Source: Dermatophilus congolensis (GTDB taxonomy: Bacteria; Actinomycetota; Actinomycetes; Actinomycetales; Dermatophilaceae). Taken from it: a stretch of DNA of 64,000 nucleotides. This document shows, one piece after another, positions 63,297 to 64,000 of this stretch (position 1 is the stretch's first letter; each line of letters starts with the position of its first letter). The translations under genes and the position numbers were made by a program. Under the pieces are notes generated by a model. That model did no database searches. It was not told the DNA's origin and saw nothing but the letters and a program-made list of their open reading frames with translations. The stretch lies in the NCBI RefSeq assembly GCF_900447215.1, contig NZ_UFYA01000001.1, positions 1,798,001 through 1,862,000 of the forward strand. Direction: 5' to 3'.

Positions 63297-64000
63297 TTAT
63301 GTCAGCTTTTTTCCTGCTTTCGCGCCGAGGAACCCGCTAATACTGCTGGCGAAGAACAGGGCGATGAATGCTGCGTGGAGCAGTACAGGAGGGCTAGTGG
63401 GGGTGATGGTGTGGTTCGGCGCTGCGTGGGCGACGCCGTGTCCCATGACCCACCATGTCACGAGAGTGAATAGGTAGACCGTGGCGGTGCGGGCAGCGGC
63501 GTCAGCAGCGACGCTGAACAGATCTACTGTCCTGGTGGCTCCTAGGGCGGTAGTCACTGCAGTGGTGCGGTGGAAGCTGGCGTTGAGTAGGTAGACCGAG
63601 GCAACGCTGAACAGCAAAGATAACGTGATGAGTGGGGCGAGCATGGGGCCGATATCTGCGGCACCAGCGCCACGTATCACGGCTTGAGAAAGGCCATTCT
63701 GCGCCCAGGAGCGAGCAGTGGTTACGTTGATGGCGGGGTCGGGCAGTGTTTCTGTCTTCGTAAAGACAGGCAGGGCACGCCATGTGTGAACGGATTCGGG
63801 TGGGGCTCCGTCACGAAGTTTTTGCCACGGAGAGCCGGTCAGCCCGTTGCTAGGCGAAGACCATAGCGTTTCTCCTGGCGTGGCAGCGGGGGTGTTGCTA
63901 GCCCAGGTGAACAGGGCTTCTCGGGTGTTCTTCTCGGCGTAAGCAATACCGGAGTAACCGCTGGCGTCGGGCCCGATATGGATTAGTCCTACACAGCTGG
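63297..64000 (-). CDS. C-terminal part of a membrane protein, N-terminus beyond window
   Basis: The frame is open to the right edge, so about 233 C-terminal residues are seen. The first half is soluble and Thr/Ser/Pro-rich (YSGIAYAEKNTREALFTWASNTPAATPGE; WQKLRDGAPPESVHTWRALPVF). Hydrophobic helices follow: MLAPLITLSLLFSVASVYLL, TVYLFTLVTWWVMGHGV and VLLHAAFIALFFASSISGFLGA. It ends in a basic tail. No family is recognised; a surface or transport-associated protein is possible. Confidence 0.6.
   Translation of the reverse strand, partial: SCVGLIHIGPDASGYSGIAYAEKNTREALFTWASNTPAATPGETLWSSPSNGLTGSPWQKLRDGAPPESVHTWRALPVFTKTETLPDPAINVTTARSWAQNGLSQAVIRGAGAADIGPMLAPLITLSLLFSVASVYLLNASFHRTTAVTTALGATRTVDLFSVAADAAARTATVYLFTLVTWWVMGHGVAHAAPNHTITPTSPPVLLHAAFIALFFASSISGFLGAKAGKKLT

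Noticed and set aside
1-64000. CRISPR arrays, tRNA or rRNA genes, prophage or restriction systems
   Set aside because: No repeat-spacer pattern, cloverleaf, rRNA signature, phage structural gene or restriction-modification pair was recognised on reading both strands.

Overview
The window looks like chromosome of a motile, high-G+C actinobacterium. It carries a flagellin, two sigma-28-type factors, FlgN, FliW, CsrA and two chemotaxis receptors beside typical actinobacterial genes: DUF3073, a HelD helicase, a HAIR-like element before clpB, and class I lysyl-tRNA synthetase. A zoospore-forming member of the Micrococcales such as the Dermatophilaceae would fit. That placement is inference from gene content; no rRNA or tRNA gene was seen.

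Region 1 (1-24 kb) is the accessory part and the most unusual. The left edge has two overlapping glycosyltransferase-like genes, then an A+T-richer pair (GT32-type sugar transferase and FkbM methyltransferase). A secreted trypsin-like protease, a PabB-PabC fusion, glycogen phosphorylase and a quinone-oxidoreductase follow. From 9.8 to 17.4 kb, all on the minus strand, lie two GT2/TPR proteins, a polytopic polymerase-like protein, a GH71 alpha-1,3-glucanase, a Wzz-type protein and a flagellin with a 90-residue tail. Two sigma-28 genes share an exactly repeated 809-bp core and flank a gene fusing a degenerate GT2-like domain to a methyltransferase. flgN, fliW and csrA follow. I read this as a flagellar and surface-glycan island: sigma-28 would drive flagellin from a perfect GCCGATAA box, CsrA/FliW would control its translation, and the glycan proteins may decorate flagella or build a surface polymer.

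Region 2 (24-42.5 kb) is mostly housekeeping: purM-purF, purC-purD, purA, class I LysRS, fructose-bisphosphate aldolase, a SpoU methyltransferase, LemA and pyrE. Interspersed are a LuxR-type regulator, HelD, a lipoprotein, an SCP2-like protein and a spermidine-synthase-like protein. Region 3 (42.5-51.7 kb) holds a transmembrane and a soluble GAF-GAF chemoreceptor, exonuclease III, an FAD oxidoreductase, and a TPP-riboswitch-led thiM-thiE-thiD-tenA operon. Region 4 (51.7-64 kb) holds a secreted thioester-domain adhesin, a CycA-type transporter, a subtilase, ClpB, small membrane proteins, MetA, a nitroreductase and a partial membrane protein at the right edge. Many transcription units end in long perfect hairpins.
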